Positions 43,813 to 53,445 of a stretch of 64,000 nt of DNA are shown here, piece after piece (position 1 is the stretch's first letter; each line of letters begins with the position of its first letter). Source of the stretch: Mucilaginibacter sp. SMC90 (GTDB lineage: Bacteria; Bacteroidota; Bacteroidia; Sphingobacteriales; Sphingobacteriaceae); assembly GCF_022811725.1 (NCBI RefSeq), contig NZ_CP094527.1, forward strand, positions 124,001 through 188,000, written 5' to 3'. Below the pieces are notes generated by a model that was not told the origin of the DNA, made no database searches, and saw nothing but the letters and a program-made list of their open reading frames with translations. A program made the position numbers and the translations under genes.

Positions 43813-43845
43813 TTTCATCGTACAGCCGAAGCGGCAAAAATTTAG

Positions 43846-43935
43846 GTCGTTGCGAGGAGGAACGACGAAACAATCGCATATTATGCAGGGCGGCTATGCT
43901 ACATGTGGTTGCCTCGCTATGCAAATAACGTGATT
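43846..43935. repeat. Degenerate REP-like element, copy 10
   Basis: Begins GTCGTTGCGAGGAGGAACGA and runs into GGTTGCCTCGCTATGCAAATAACG, a decayed right arm. It lies between convergent genes. Confidence 0.45.
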
Positions 43936-43945
43936 TTAATAAAGC

Positions 43946-45163
43946 CTACTTCTCCCCCTCTTGCTTCTTTACCTCCCTTGTCATTTTCAAAGTCAAAAAC
44001 AAGAGCAATCCTAATGAAACTATGATCGCAACCCAAATCAATATGGTATAATCCTTTCCGGCCGGTTTGGCAGTTACAGCATAGTTTGTGTTTTTAATAA
44101 CAGTATCGTGTTTAATAACAGGCGTATTCCCCCTGATGCTATCAGCAAAAAACTTAAGGTCGTACTCAGGCGTCATGGCCAATGAATCACCTGCCAGGAA
44201 CTGGTAGCTTTGTTTAGCCTCCAGGTAACTGATCAGGTATTCGTCGGATTGGTAGGCTTTGGTCCCTCCGATACTCAGCGGCTGGTTATCGCCGTTATTT
44301 ATCTCTATCAGCAGGTGGCTGGTTTTAGCGGCTATCAGCAGATCAGGAGCCTTGTCTGATGATAGCTCAGCCTCGCTAAGCAGGTCTTTACCGTTGTTCA
44401 CAAACTGGTAAACCGTAACCCCGCGTTTATAATACCTCGGCGCACTGATATCTAAATGCAGCTTGTTCACCTGGTAATTATCGTTCAGTTTAATGTCAAT
44501 AAAGGTAGTTTTGTTGCTATCCGCGCGGATAACATTTACAGGTGCAATGGCCGTGTAGTTCTGAGCTGCAGACGCGTATTCGGTATAAATGCCGGCTTGC
44601 AAAAACTTAACCGGGGTTTTGTTTTTATCGTTTACCTGGATCTTTAAATAGCGGTAATTGCTTGCCGGGAAAGACAGCAGTTGCTGGTAAGTGCCCTCGC
44701 TGTTTTGTACAGCCTCCTGCAGCGGAATATCTTCCTGAATAGCAAACCACTGGTTTAGGTCATCACTACCAAGTAAGTTCACTTTACGCTTTACGGCTGT
44801 GTTTTGCAATTTCACCCACAAGCGGTCAAGCACCAGCCCGGTTTTATTTTCGATGATGAAAACGGTACTGGTATCGGTTTTAGGCGTGTTATTTACCTCC
44901 GGGAAAACAACGAAGCTTTTCTGGCTTTTTTGCGGCAGGCTACCCGCCTGTATATAAGGCACAAAGTTGCCTTTCGCATCTGCAATGCGAATGTCTGACA
45001 GATCGGGTTTCGCCTTAGCTACCAGCGCCGGTTGCAAGCCAATTCGGTAAAAGCCGGTGCTGTCTATCTTTTGCAGCGTGGCTTTATATTTAAAATTTTT
45101 TTGTGCAGATGCCGGTAATATAACCCCGCAAAGCAGCAGTATAAAAAGTGTTAGCCTATTCAT
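43946..45163 (-). CDS. DUF3999-like exported membrane-anchored protein
   Basis: The start at 45163 (MNRLTLFILLLCG) gives a normal signal peptide; an ATG at 45187 would add eight basic residues. The 405-residue protein has a signal peptide, a large beta-rich extracytoplasmic region (RYLKIQVNDKNKTPVKFLQ, with discoidin-like pattern), and one C-terminal membrane segment (ILIWVAIIVSLGLLLFLTL) before a basic tail. It overlaps the preceding DUF2339 gene by eight bases. The pair DUF2339-DUF3999 is also seen in other phyla, so they probably form one envelope complex of unknown function. Confidence 0.85.
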   Translation of the reverse strand: MNRLTLFILLLCGVILPASAQKNFKYKATLQKIDSTGFYRIGLQPALVAKAKPDLSDIRIADAKGNFVPYIQAGSLPQKSQKSFVVFPEVNNTPKTDTSTVFIIENKTGLVLDRLWVKLQNTAVKRKVNLLGSDDLNQWFAIQEDIPLQEAVQNSEGTYQQLLSFPASNYRYLKIQVNDKNKTPVKFLQAGIYTEYASAAQNYTAIAPVNVIRADSNKTTFIDIKLNDNYQVNKLHLDISAPRYYKRGVTVYQFVNNGKDLLSEAELSSDKAPDLLIAAKTSHLLIEINNGDNQPLSIGGTKAYQSDEYLISYLEAKQSYQFLAGDSLAMTPEYDLKFFADSIRGNTPVIKHDTVIKNTNYAVTAKPAGKDYTILIWVAIIVSLGLLLFLTLKMTREVKKQEGEK

Positions 45164-47552
45164 TTTTTTTAGCTTCATCATCGGCAATGGATTTTTTTGC
45201 TGTTCGCTGGTACATAAATGCTACAATGAGGAGCAGTACCCCCAAACAAAAGAAAGCGGCTATTTTACCCCAAACCGGGATGTTTTTAATATCGAACAAA
45301 AATAATTTTAATAAGGTAAGCGAGAACAATGTTAACGATGCCACCCGCATTACCCGCAGCTTGTACCTCATGCCCAGCCACATCAGCGCGAAGGAAAGCA
45401 GTCCCCATAATACCGGCAAACCTGTTTTTACATATACGGTTTCTATTTGATTGATAGGATTTGCTTTGCTGAAGAATAGCAGGTTGCTCATCAGGCTTAC
45501 CTCAAAGCTTAAAAATAAAACAACACCGGCGCTCAGTATCCAGGTGAATACTTTCTTCAGTCCTTCGTCCATCGTTTGCTGGCACAGGCGGATCACCCTG
45601 TAAAATAGCAAGCCTGTAAATACAGCTCCTATCCAATGTGCCATAAAATGGCTTGTTGATGGTTTGCCGCCTTCAAGCATTAAATGCTGCAATGAATAAT
45701 ATTGAGGAGTAAGTACCAGGTAAACTATTACGCAGATGAGCAGGATGGTCAATTTCACGCCGCCTGCAAAATTGATGACCTTTATTTTAGGTGATATTGT
45801 ATAATAGATAAATACAAACACTGGTGTATAAACCATTACATATAAAATATTAAGCCCGGTATCCGGGTAATGGTTCAGGAACTGATGGTTGATCTCCAGC
45901 AGGCCGCTTAAAAATAAAAGTACAAGTGCCGCTACTCCAAAAAGTTGTTCGGTGAAAACTTCGGTATGAGCCTGTTTGGTTGCGTCCCTTTTAACCAATA
46001 CCGAAAGTAAAAATGAACTGATGGCAGCAAATACCATAGTTATGAACCCTTTATTAGCTATTATGGTAAAGCTTTGGCTATAATTTATATAAGTTTGATA
46101 CAAGTCCATAACCAGGCTTAGCAACATGGCTATCCATAAAATAACTGACGTGAATTTCATCAGTTGTATGCCCGAGCGCAGGTATAACCAGTAAAGCAGT
46201 ACTGTTTCCGACGCCCAGAAAATGGTAATGTTATTGCCGTGCAGCTGAATAGGCGCAGCTAATGAAATAAAGGTTAGCGTAATGCCAATAAGCAGGTACA
46301 GGATGTTGGTATCCACCTTACGGTTGCGGAACAGGATGTACGATAACACCAGGTTTACTACAGCCAAACTCACGCAAAATAAACCGCGGTACTGCTCATC
46401 ATGCATCATAGTTAACAGGTACAGGCCGGCAGCAAAGTATAAACCTGTATTAATAAGCAGGATGCTGAAATCGGAAGCAATGAATTTTTTGTTTTCCCTT
46501 ACGTTGTTGGCTATGTTGATGACAAAGTAAAGGGCGTAAAAAATACTGGCGTAAATAAACCCGAAATGATAGGTAGGTGGTGTAAGGGTATACAGTACAG
46601 TTGAAAAAACAATAACGGTAAAACCGAACGATACAATGTTAAGTATCCGCCATGCTTTGTAGTAAGCGATAATGAGCAGGCCGGTATTTAATATCAGCAG
46701 GTAAATGAACAGGCCGTTATAATTAGCGCTGCCATTGCTCACCATAAAAGGACTGGCAAAACCGCCAACCAAAGCAATTACAGCCAGTTCCTGCTTATCA
46801 TACAATAAAGAAAGCAGCACTGCAAAAATGGTGATCACAATTAAAATGATGAACGCCGTTGTTTGGTTAAATAAATGAAATTGCTGAAAGGCCAGCGTTA
46901 TGGTAAAGTAAAATACCGCCAAACCGCCGCCTACAAGCACCGAGCTGAATGCCTTATAGCTGTTGCGGAGTGCATGCGCAACAGCTATTAAAATACCGCC
47001 GCAAACAATGCCTATACCAACACGGCCAACTAAGCCAATCCAGTCATTATCAATAGCGTATTTCACAAAGAAACCGATGGCGAGTACCAGGATGGCTATA
47101 CCTATTTTATTGATGAGGTTTTCGCCGATGAATTTTTCGAGATCGGGATGGCGCTCAAAGAATGACGGTTTGGGTTCTAAAGGTTTGGACGGTTCAAAAT
47201 CGCGTGTTTTTATAGGGCGGTTGATAAGGGATAAACTATCCTCAATAACTTCGGGTTGCCTTTCAATTTTGGGAGGTGTAATTGGCTGTGGTTTTATCTC
47301 GGCCTCAACCTGTGGTTGTGGTTTTTCAACAAAAGGCTCGGGTATAATAGGGATAACCGGTGGCGGCGGGATGATTGCCGCTGCAGGTTTAACGTCTTCA
47401 GTTGGTGGCTGAGCTTTCTTAAACTGCTCAATAAGGCCTTTTAATTCAAATATTCTAAATTCAAGTTCCTTGATCTTATTGTTTAAACTGCCCTTGTGGT
47501 TCAGCATCATAATAATGACCACCACCAATAAAAAGACCGCTAATACATCCAT
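45156..47552 (-). CDS. DUF2339 polytopic membrane protein
   Basis: The 798-residue protein begins with one membrane segment (VLAVFLLVVVIIMML), a coiled coil (NNKIKELEFRIFELKGLIEQFK), and a proline-rich linker (about 50-115). The body then has roughly 20 membrane segments from about residue 145, starting ENLINKIGIAILVLAIGFFVKYAID, typical of DUF2339. Members are large inner-membrane proteins of unknown role. Its partner DUF3999 gene overlaps its 3' end. The linker may span from membrane to periplasm. Confidence 0.9.
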   Translation of the reverse strand: MDVLAVFLLVVVIIMMLNHKGSLNNKIKELEFRIFELKGLIEQFKKAQPPTEDVKPAAAIIPPPPVIPIIPEPFVEKPQPQVEAEIKPQPITPPKIERQPEVIEDSLSLINRPIKTRDFEPSKPLEPKPSFFERHPDLEKFIGENLINKIGIAILVLAIGFFVKYAIDNDWIGLVGRVGIGIVCGGILIAVAHALRNSYKAFSSVLVGGGLAVFYFTITLAFQQFHLFNQTTAFIILIVITIFAVLLSLLYDKQELAVIALVGGFASPFMVSNGSANYNGLFIYLLILNTGLLIIAYYKAWRILNIVSFGFTVIVFSTVLYTLTPPTYHFGFIYASIFYALYFVINIANNVRENKKFIASDFSILLINTGLYFAAGLYLLTMMHDEQYRGLFCVSLAVVNLVLSYILFRNRKVDTNILYLLIGITLTFISLAAPIQLHGNNITIFWASETVLLYWLYLRSGIQLMKFTSVILWIAMLLSLVMDLYQTYINYSQSFTIIANKGFITMVFAAISSFLLSVLVKRDATKQAHTEVFTEQLFGVAALVLLFLSGLLEINHQFLNHYPDTGLNILYVMVYTPVFVFIYYTISPKIKVINFAGGVKLTILLICVIVYLVLTPQYYSLQHLMLEGGKPSTSHFMAHWIGAVFTGLLFYRVIRLCQQTMDEGLKKVFTWILSAGVVLFLSFEVSLMSNLLFFSKANPINQIETVYVKTGLPVLWGLLSFALMWLGMRYKLRVMRVASLTLFSLTLLKLFLFDIKNIPVWGKIAAFFCLGVLLLIVAFMYQRTAKKSIADDEAKKNE

Positions 47553-47654
47553 AGTTTTAGGTTTTGTAAAAAATAAAGATAACGGAATTATAAAATAATC
47601 TGCTATCGGGGTAGATAACGATTAATAAACCCTTTTAAAATGAGCCGATTTAAT

Positions 47655-47782
47655 AGAAAGAATTTTCACACGAATTGATTTTCAAATCGGCCACAATTAA
47701 TCTAATTACACGAATTTCAAATCGACACTAATAAAAAATTCGTGTAATTAGATTAATTCGAAAAAAATCGTGTAAAAATTTT
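47655..47782. repeat. Word-type inverted repeat (CACGAATT/TAATCTAATTACACG type)
   Basis: Left words TTTCACACGAATTGA and ATTAATCTAATTACACG are followed by right words CGTGTAATTAGATTAAT and AATCGTGTAAAAATTTTT. It lies in the 330-base divergent gap upstream of both DUF2339 and the GH78-like gene; nothing else is seen there. Confidence 0.7.
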
Positions 47783-47881
47783 TACCTGTTCCTTGGAAAA
47801 CAGATTATTGATAATAATCCGGCTTTAATTGTAATTTAGCTGTGCAGGCAATTACTAACCACCTATAAACCACACCATTTC

Positions 47882-50266
47882 ATGAAGGCATTTTTTAAAC
47901 GCTGCTTTTTTGCATTTTTTCTTTTTACTACAGTGTCCGCTTATGCACAAACCATTAATCCGGCACTTTTAAAATATCAGTGGAAAGCTTCCTGGATCAC
48001 CGCTCCCCGGGAATCGTTAAAAGATTACGGCGTTTATTATTTCAGGAAAAGTGTTGAGCTTACAACTAAACCGGCCTCCTTTATTGTTCATGTATCTGCC
48101 GATAACCGCTATAAATTATATGTTAACCAAACCCTGGTTTCATTAGGCCCGGCCCGCGGCGATACCTATTACTGGAACTACGAAACTGTTGACCTTGCCC
48201 CATATCTTCAGGCAGGTAAAAACCTCGTAGCCGCCGTGGTTTGGAACGATGGTGATTACCGTCCTGAAGCACAAATTTCTTTACAAACTGGCTTTATTAT
48301 GCAGGGCAACACCCCGGCCGAAGAGATCATCAACACCAATAAAACCTGGAAGTGCATTCGCGATAAATCATTTCAGCCCATTACCGGTATCGGCTGGCAT
48401 CCTTATTATGTTGCAGGTCCGGGCGAAAGGGTGGATCTGAACCAATCGGTAAAGGACTGGAATACCGCAGGGCTCGACGATAGTAGCTGGAAAAATGCCG
48501 TTCGCATAGATAACGGGAACCCCAAAGGTGTAACCAATGCTTTCGGCTGGATGCTGATACCATCCGCAATACCCGCCATGGAAATGACCCTGCAAAGGAT
48601 TCCGGTTTTGAGAAAAGCCGATGGTATAAGTATCCCATCCTCATTCCCTGCCACTAAAACAGCCATCACCATCCCGGCCAATACATCTGCTACTTTACTG
48701 CTCGATCAAACTTATTTAACCAACGCATTTTTAACACTGAATTTCAGCAAGGGTAAAAACGCAGGTATCGGCATCAGTTATACCGAATCGTTATTTAAAA
48801 CCCTGACCGGTCCGGAGGGTACTGTAAAAGGTAACCGGAATGATGTTGACGGGAAAATCTTTGTCGGCCGGCGGGATAGTGTTGTTTCGGATGGTGCTAC
48901 AGGTAATTCGTTTACCACTTTAACCTGGCGCACGTTCAGGTATGTTGAAGTGAAAGTAACTACTAAGGATGAGCCCTTGGTTATTGATGATATTTACGGA
49001 ACGTTTACCGGCTATCCCTTTAAGATGAATGCCAAACTGGAAACGCTTAATCCCGAAATGCAACAAATGCTGGATATCGGCTGGCGCACCGCCCGCCTTT
49101 GTGCCGGTGAAACCTATACCGATTGCCCTTACTATGAGCAGCTGCAATACGTAGGTGATACCCGCATCCAGGCACTGGTATCCTTTTATAATAGCGGAGA
49201 CGACCGACTGGTGCGCAATGCTATCAACCAGATGGATCATTCGCGCCTGGCCGAAGGGATTACGCTGAGCCGCCATCCTTCGTTCTCGCCTCAAATTATT
49301 TCAACCTTTTCATTATGGTATATAGGTATGCTGCACGATTACTGGATGTACCGCCCCGATAGCTTGTTTATAAAAGACAAGTTGCCCGGCATGCGCGATG
49401 TGCTTAACTTTTTCAGCAAATATCAGCAAGCCGATGGCTCGCTTAAAGATACGCCATATTGGACCTTTGTTGACTGGGTGAACGACAAAGGCTGGGATTT
49501 TGGCCAGGCCCCCAAAAGCGCCAAAGGCACATCGGCTATCCTGGATATGCAATTGATGTGGGCCTATCAGCAAGCTGCCGAAATGGAAGCAAAGATGGGC
49601 ATGCCGGCATTTGCTTCAATGTACAAAGCCAAAGCGGTGCAGTTAAAAGTGGCTATCCAAAATAAATATTGGGATGCAGGCAAAAAGCTTTATTCCGATA
49701 CCGAGGATAAACTACTGTTTTCGCAGCATACCAATTCCATCGCGGTATTAGCAGGTATGGTAAACAGCCAGGTGGCACATGATATCAGTTTAAAACTCCT
49801 GAATGACGGCACGCTCACCAAATGCACCATCTATTTTAAATATTACCTGCACCAGGCTATGGTAAAAGGCGGCTTGGGCAATGATTATTTAAACTGGCTT
49901 AATATCTGGCGTGATAATATCAAAATGGGCTTAACCACCTGGGCCGAGATCTCCGACCTCGATCATAACCGTTCCGACTGCCACGCCTGGGGTGCAAGCC
50001 CTAATATCGAGTTTTACCGCACCATATTAGGTGTGGATACTTACGCGCCGGGCTTCAGTAAAATTAAGATAGAGCCGCATTTGGGGCAGATCAAAAACAT
50101 AAGCGGCGAAGTACCACATCCAAACGGAAAAATTTATGCCAAATACCTGTTTAACAACGGAAAATGGAATATTAGCATAGTATTGCCCAAAAGCACATCG
50201 GGTATTTTTGTGTGGAAAGGGAAAACTTTTACGCTAAAAACAGGTAATAACAGTTTAATTATCTAA
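47882..50266 (+). CDS. Alpha-L-rhamnosidase-like protein (GH78-type)
   Basis: The 794-residue protein has a signal peptide (FAFFLFTTVSAYAQ). An N-terminal beta-sandwich (about 30-170) contains YYFRKSVEL and SADNRYKLYVNQTLV. The catalytic (alpha/alpha)6 barrel (about 400-700) holds GETYTDCPYYEQLQYVGDTR, where GH78 enzymes carry the general acid near DCP-E, and TTWAEISDLDHNRSDCHAWGASP. A C-terminal beta-sandwich follows. GH78 enzymes release alpha-L-rhamnose from plant glycans; the DCPYYEQ variant may indicate a related specificity. It is transcribed alone, with no SusC/SusD genes nearby. Confidence 0.9.
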   Translation: MKAFFKRCFFAFFLFTTVSAYAQTINPALLKYQWKASWITAPRESLKDYGVYYFRKSVELTTKPASFIVHVSADNRYKLYVNQTLVSLGPARGDTYYWNYETVDLAPYLQAGKNLVAAVVWNDGDYRPEAQISLQTGFIMQGNTPAEEIINTNKTWKCIRDKSFQPITGIGWHPYYVAGPGERVDLNQSVKDWNTAGLDDSSWKNAVRIDNGNPKGVTNAFGWMLIPSAIPAMEMTLQRIPVLRKADGISIPSSFPATKTAITIPANTSATLLLDQTYLTNAFLTLNFSKGKNAGIGISYTESLFKTLTGPEGTVKGNRNDVDGKIFVGRRDSVVSDGATGNSFTTLTWRTFRYVEVKVTTKDEPLVIDDIYGTFTGYPFKMNAKLETLNPEMQQMLDIGWRTARLCAGETYTDCPYYEQLQYVGDTRIQALVSFYNSGDDRLVRNAINQMDHSRLAEGITLSRHPSFSPQIISTFSLWYIGMLHDYWMYRPDSLFIKDKLPGMRDVLNFFSKYQQADGSLKDTPYWTFVDWVNDKGWDFGQAPKSAKGTSAILDMQLMWAYQQAAEMEAKMGMPAFASMYKAKAVQLKVAIQNKYWDAGKKLYSDTEDKLLFSQHTNSIAVLAGMVNSQVAHDISLKLLNDGTLTKCTIYFKYYLHQAMVKGGLGNDYLNWLNIWRDNIKMGLTTWAEISDLDHNRSDCHAWGASPNIEFYRTILGVDTYAPGFSKIKIEPHLGQIKNISGEVPHPNGKIYAKYLFNNGKWNISIVLPKSTSGIFVWKGKTFTLKTGNNSLII

Positions 50267-50346
50267 AAAAATTACCGAGGTTATTAACATTTTACCTTAA
50301 TTACATTGATTTTGCCACGCATAAGTAAAATACTTTTTAAAATTGG

Positions 50347-50375
50347 TTTGGTAAATAAAAGCAACGCTAACTTTA
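50347..50375 (+). promoter_or_regulatory. Candidate promoter of the pentose phosphate locus
   Basis: TTTG (50347-50350), 17 bases, then TAACTTTA (50368-50375), one base off the -7 consensus. If used, the leader before the glucokinase ATG would be about 125 bases, unusually long for this window. Confidence 0.35.
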
Positions 50376-50508
50376 CTTTCGCTGCTAACAGGTGATAAAA
50401 TGATTTTATCGCATTATTTAACAATTTGATATTATTAAAATGTGATATTTATGCGCTGGGAACTAAGGTTTTCACCAAATTGCTAACCAGCTAAATAAAT
50501 TACGCTAA

Positions 50509-51264
50509 ATGAAAAATACACCATCCCAACTAAGGGTTCTCTCAATCGATATCGGTGGTTCGCACATCAAAGCCACAATACTTAATAAAAAAGGGGATTT
50601 GAAAATGGAGTACGACAAGATAGCTACTCCGGCCCCGGCAAATCCTGAAAATGTTATAAAAGCTATCAATACCCTTGTAAAGGATTTTCCGTCATATGAT
50701 AAAATATCGGTTGGTTTTCCGGGGTATGTAAAAAATGGTGTTGTTAAAACAGCGCCTAATCTTGGCAGCGATTATTGGGCCGATGTTGACCTGAGCAAAA
50801 AGCTGGAGAAAGCATTGGGTAAACCTACACAGGTAGTAAACGATGCTGATATGCAGGGCCTTGGTGTAGTTGCCGGAAAAGGCCTTGAAATGGTGATAAC
50901 CCTGGGCACCGGTTTTGGTACCGCTTTGTTAATGGACGGTCATTTATTGCCACATTTTGAGCTGGCCCATCTGCCGATAAAAGAGGACGTTACTTATGAT
51001 AACTACATAGGTGAAAGAGCTTTAGAAAAAGAGGGCAAGGAGAAATGGAACAAGCGCATGAAAAAGGTTTTCAAAATACTGAAAACTGTATTTAATTACG
51101 ATACTTTATACATTGGCGGCGGCAATTCAGACAAGCTTACCTTTAAGCTTGATAAAAACATGAAAATAGTTACCAATGCCGACGGTATCAAGGGTGGGGC
51201 AAGGCTTTGGCTCAATGAAACAGAAAGCAAAACCAAGCGCAAAGTTGCAACCCCTGCCGAATAA
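50509..51264 (+). CDS. ppgK: ROK-family polyphosphate-type glucokinase
   Basis: The 251-residue protein has the ATP-binding SIDIGGSHIKATIL, the glucose site VVNDADMQGLGVVAG with the catalytic Asp, and LGTGFGTALLMDG. The motif HFELAHLPI is typical of polyphosphate glucokinases; the Cys-rich zinc motif of many ROK sugar kinases is absent. It phosphorylates glucose from polyphosphate or ATP; which is used cannot be read from sequence. It is the first gene of the locus, 40 bases before tkt. Confidence 0.85.
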   Translation: MKNTPSQLRVLSIDIGGSHIKATILNKKGDLKMEYDKIATPAPANPENVIKAINTLVKDFPSYDKISVGFPGYVKNGVVKTAPNLGSDYWADVDLSKKLEKALGKPTQVVNDADMQGLGVVAGKGLEMVITLGTGFGTALLMDGHLLPHFELAHLPIKEDVTYDNYIGERALEKEGKEKWNKRMKKVFKILKTVFNYDTLYIGGGNSDKLTFKLDKNMKIVTNADGIKGGARLWLNETESKTKRKVATPAE

Positions 51265-51304
51265 ATTTAAAAACGAACACTAACTACAATACCTGACAAA
51301 TAAA

Positions 51305-53308
51305 ATGGAAAACCAAAAAGACATAGAAAAATTGGCAATAGATACCGTAAGGGTATTAGCAGCCGATGCCGTGCAAAAAGCAAATTCAGGCCACCCCGGT
51401 ACAGCTATGGCGCTGGCACCGATGGGCCACGTTTTATGGACAAAGTTCCTGAACTATAATCCTAAAAATCCTGATTGGGCAAACCGCGACAGGTTTATCC
51501 TTTCGGCGGGCCATGCTTGTATTTTACAGTACAACTTTTTGTATTTAACCGGCTATGATCTTTCTTTAGATGATATCAAACAGTTCCGTCAGCTAAACAG
51601 CAAAACTGCCGGTCACCCGGAATACGGTTTGGCTCCCGGCATTGAGGTAACTACTGGTCCGCTGGGACAGGGCTTTGCCAATGCCGTAGGTTTCGCTATA
51701 GCACAAAAACATTTGGCTGCACGCTATAACAAACCTGGTTTTGAACTGTTCAACTACAATATTTACACTATCTGCAGTGATGGCGATTTAATGGAAGGTG
51801 TAACCTCTGAAGCTGCATCATTAGCCGGTCACCTGCAATTGGGTAACCTCATCTATTTATATGATGATAACCACATTTCCATTGAAGGCAGCACTGATAT
51901 TGCTTTTAACGAAGATGTAAGCGCCCGTTTCCGTGCATACGGCTGGCATGTACAGGATTTAACCGATGTTAATGATACCCATGCGCTTGAGCTGGCTTTG
52001 ATCAACGCTAAATCTGAAACTCAGAAACCATCATTTATCCGCGTTCGTTCGCTGATAGCTTATGGTAGCCCTAACAAATCGGGTACTGCAGGTTCACACG
52101 GTTCGCCGCTTGGTGCCGATGAAATTAAACTGGTAAAACAGTTCTTCGGTTTTGATCCTGATAAATCATTCAACGTATCTGATGAAGTATTGGATTACTA
52201 TCACACTAAAGGAGCTCGTGGTGCTGCCGTTGAAGAAAAATGGAACAAATTATTTTCCGATTACAAAGCAAAATTCCCTGAATTAGCTGCTGAATATGAA
52301 GCTGCTGCTAAAGGCGAACTTCCTGCAGGCTGGAAAGATAAATTGCCTGTATTTAAAGGCTCTGATCCTAAAATGGCAACCCGCCAGGCATCAGGCAAAG
52401 TGTTGAACGCTATCGCTCCGGCATTGCCAAACCTGATTGGTGGTGCGGCCGACCTCGCCCCATCAACAGAAACCAATTTGAAAGAGTACGATTCATTTAC
52501 ATCAGAAAACCGTGCAGGCCGTAACTTCCACTTCGGTATCCGTGAGCATGCTATGGGTTCGGCTTTAAATGGTATGGCTTTAACCAAAGGTTTGTTACCT
52601 TTCGGCGCTACCTTCCTGATGTTCTCAGAATATATGCGCCCGCCAATCCGTTTGGCAGCCATCATGAAAATCAACCCGATCTTCGTTTATACCCATGACA
52701 GTATTGGTTTAGGCGAGGATGGTACTACCCACCAGCCTGTTGAGCAACTGGCTTCTTTACGTTCGATACCAAACTTAACCGTGATCCGCCCGGCAGATGC
52801 TAACGAAAGTGCACATGCATGGCGTGTTGCTATCGAGAAAAAAGGCGGCCCAACTGTATTGATCTTCACCCGCCAGGGCTTACCAATCCTTGATCAGGAC
52901 AAATATGGCAAAGCCGAAAACCTGGAAAAAGGTGCATATATCCTTTCAGAAGGCAGCAAAGGCCCTGATCTGATCCTGATCGCTACCGGTTCGGAAGTGG
53001 CATTGATCATGGATGCACAGGCTAAATTAGAAGCCGAAGGCATCTCAACTCGCGTGGTAAGTATGCCATCATGGGAGTTGTTTGAAAAACAGGATGCGGC
53101 TTACAAAGAGTCGGTATTCCCTAAGGCAAACAAAAAACGTTTGGCTGTTGAAATGGCATCACCAATGGGCTGGCATAAATACATCACCGACGAAGGCGAT
53201 ATGCTTGGCATGACCACTTTTGGCGAATCTGCCCCTGCCGAAGACCTGTACAAACACTTCGGTTTCACTGTTGATAACGTTGTTAAAAAGGCAAAAGCTC
53301 TTTTATAG
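51305..53308 (+). CDS. tkt: Transketolase
   Basis: The 667-residue, full-length protein has the thiamine pyrophosphate site GDGDLMEGVTSEAASLAGHLQLGNLIYLYDDN, the catalytic histidines in SGHPGTAMAL and GPLGQGFANAVG, the pyrimidine domain FGIREHAMGSALNGMA, and the C-terminal domain. It moves two-carbon units between pentose phosphates. Some Bacteroidota split the gene into two; this one is intact. A word-type repeat of about 130 bases separates it from rpiA. Confidence 0.98.
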   Translation: MENQKDIEKLAIDTVRVLAADAVQKANSGHPGTAMALAPMGHVLWTKFLNYNPKNPDWANRDRFILSAGHACILQYNFLYLTGYDLSLDDIKQFRQLNSKTAGHPEYGLAPGIEVTTGPLGQGFANAVGFAIAQKHLAARYNKPGFELFNYNIYTICSDGDLMEGVTSEAASLAGHLQLGNLIYLYDDNHISIEGSTDIAFNEDVSARFRAYGWHVQDLTDVNDTHALELALINAKSETQKPSFIRVRSLIAYGSPNKSGTAGSHGSPLGADEIKLVKQFFGFDPDKSFNVSDEVLDYYHTKGARGAAVEEKWNKLFSDYKAKFPELAAEYEAAAKGELPAGWKDKLPVFKGSDPKMATRQASGKVLNAIAPALPNLIGGAADLAPSTETNLKEYDSFTSENRAGRNFHFGIREHAMGSALNGMALTKGLLPFGATFLMFSEYMRPPIRLAAIMKINPIFVYTHDSIGLGEDGTTHQPVEQLASLRSIPNLTVIRPADANESAHAWRVAIEKKGGPTVLIFTRQGLPILDQDKYGKAENLEKGAYILSEGSKGPDLILIATGSEVALIMDAQAKLEAEGISTRVVSMPSWELFEKQDAAYKESVFPKANKKRLAVEMASPMGWHKYITDEGDMLGMTTFGESAPAEDLYKHFGFTVDNVVKKAKALL

Positions 53309-53312
53309 AGGC

Positions 53313-53441
53313 AAGAAATCAAGAGTCAGGAATCAAGAATTTTCCTGGCCCTTGATTTAAAAAAATATACAAGTAAGAATCAAACGGTAAGGAGATAAGT
53401 TTTTCTTCTTGCCTCTTGATTCTTGACTTCTTGATTCTAAC
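53313..53441. repeat. Word-type inverted repeat (AAGAATCAAGAGTC type) between tkt and rpiA
   Basis: The left arm reads GGCAAGAAATCAAGAGTCAGG and AATCAAGAA. The right arm (53400-53440) is TTCTTGCCTCTTGATTCTTG and ACTTCTTGATTCT, their complements. It fills almost the whole gap between tkt and rpiA. Confidence 0.75.
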
Positions 53442-53445
53442 CAAA

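Noticed and set aside
46963..47412. Plus-strand ORF of 149 codons
   Set aside because: Antisense to the DUF2339 gene over its proline-rich linker, which explains the glycine-rich translation.
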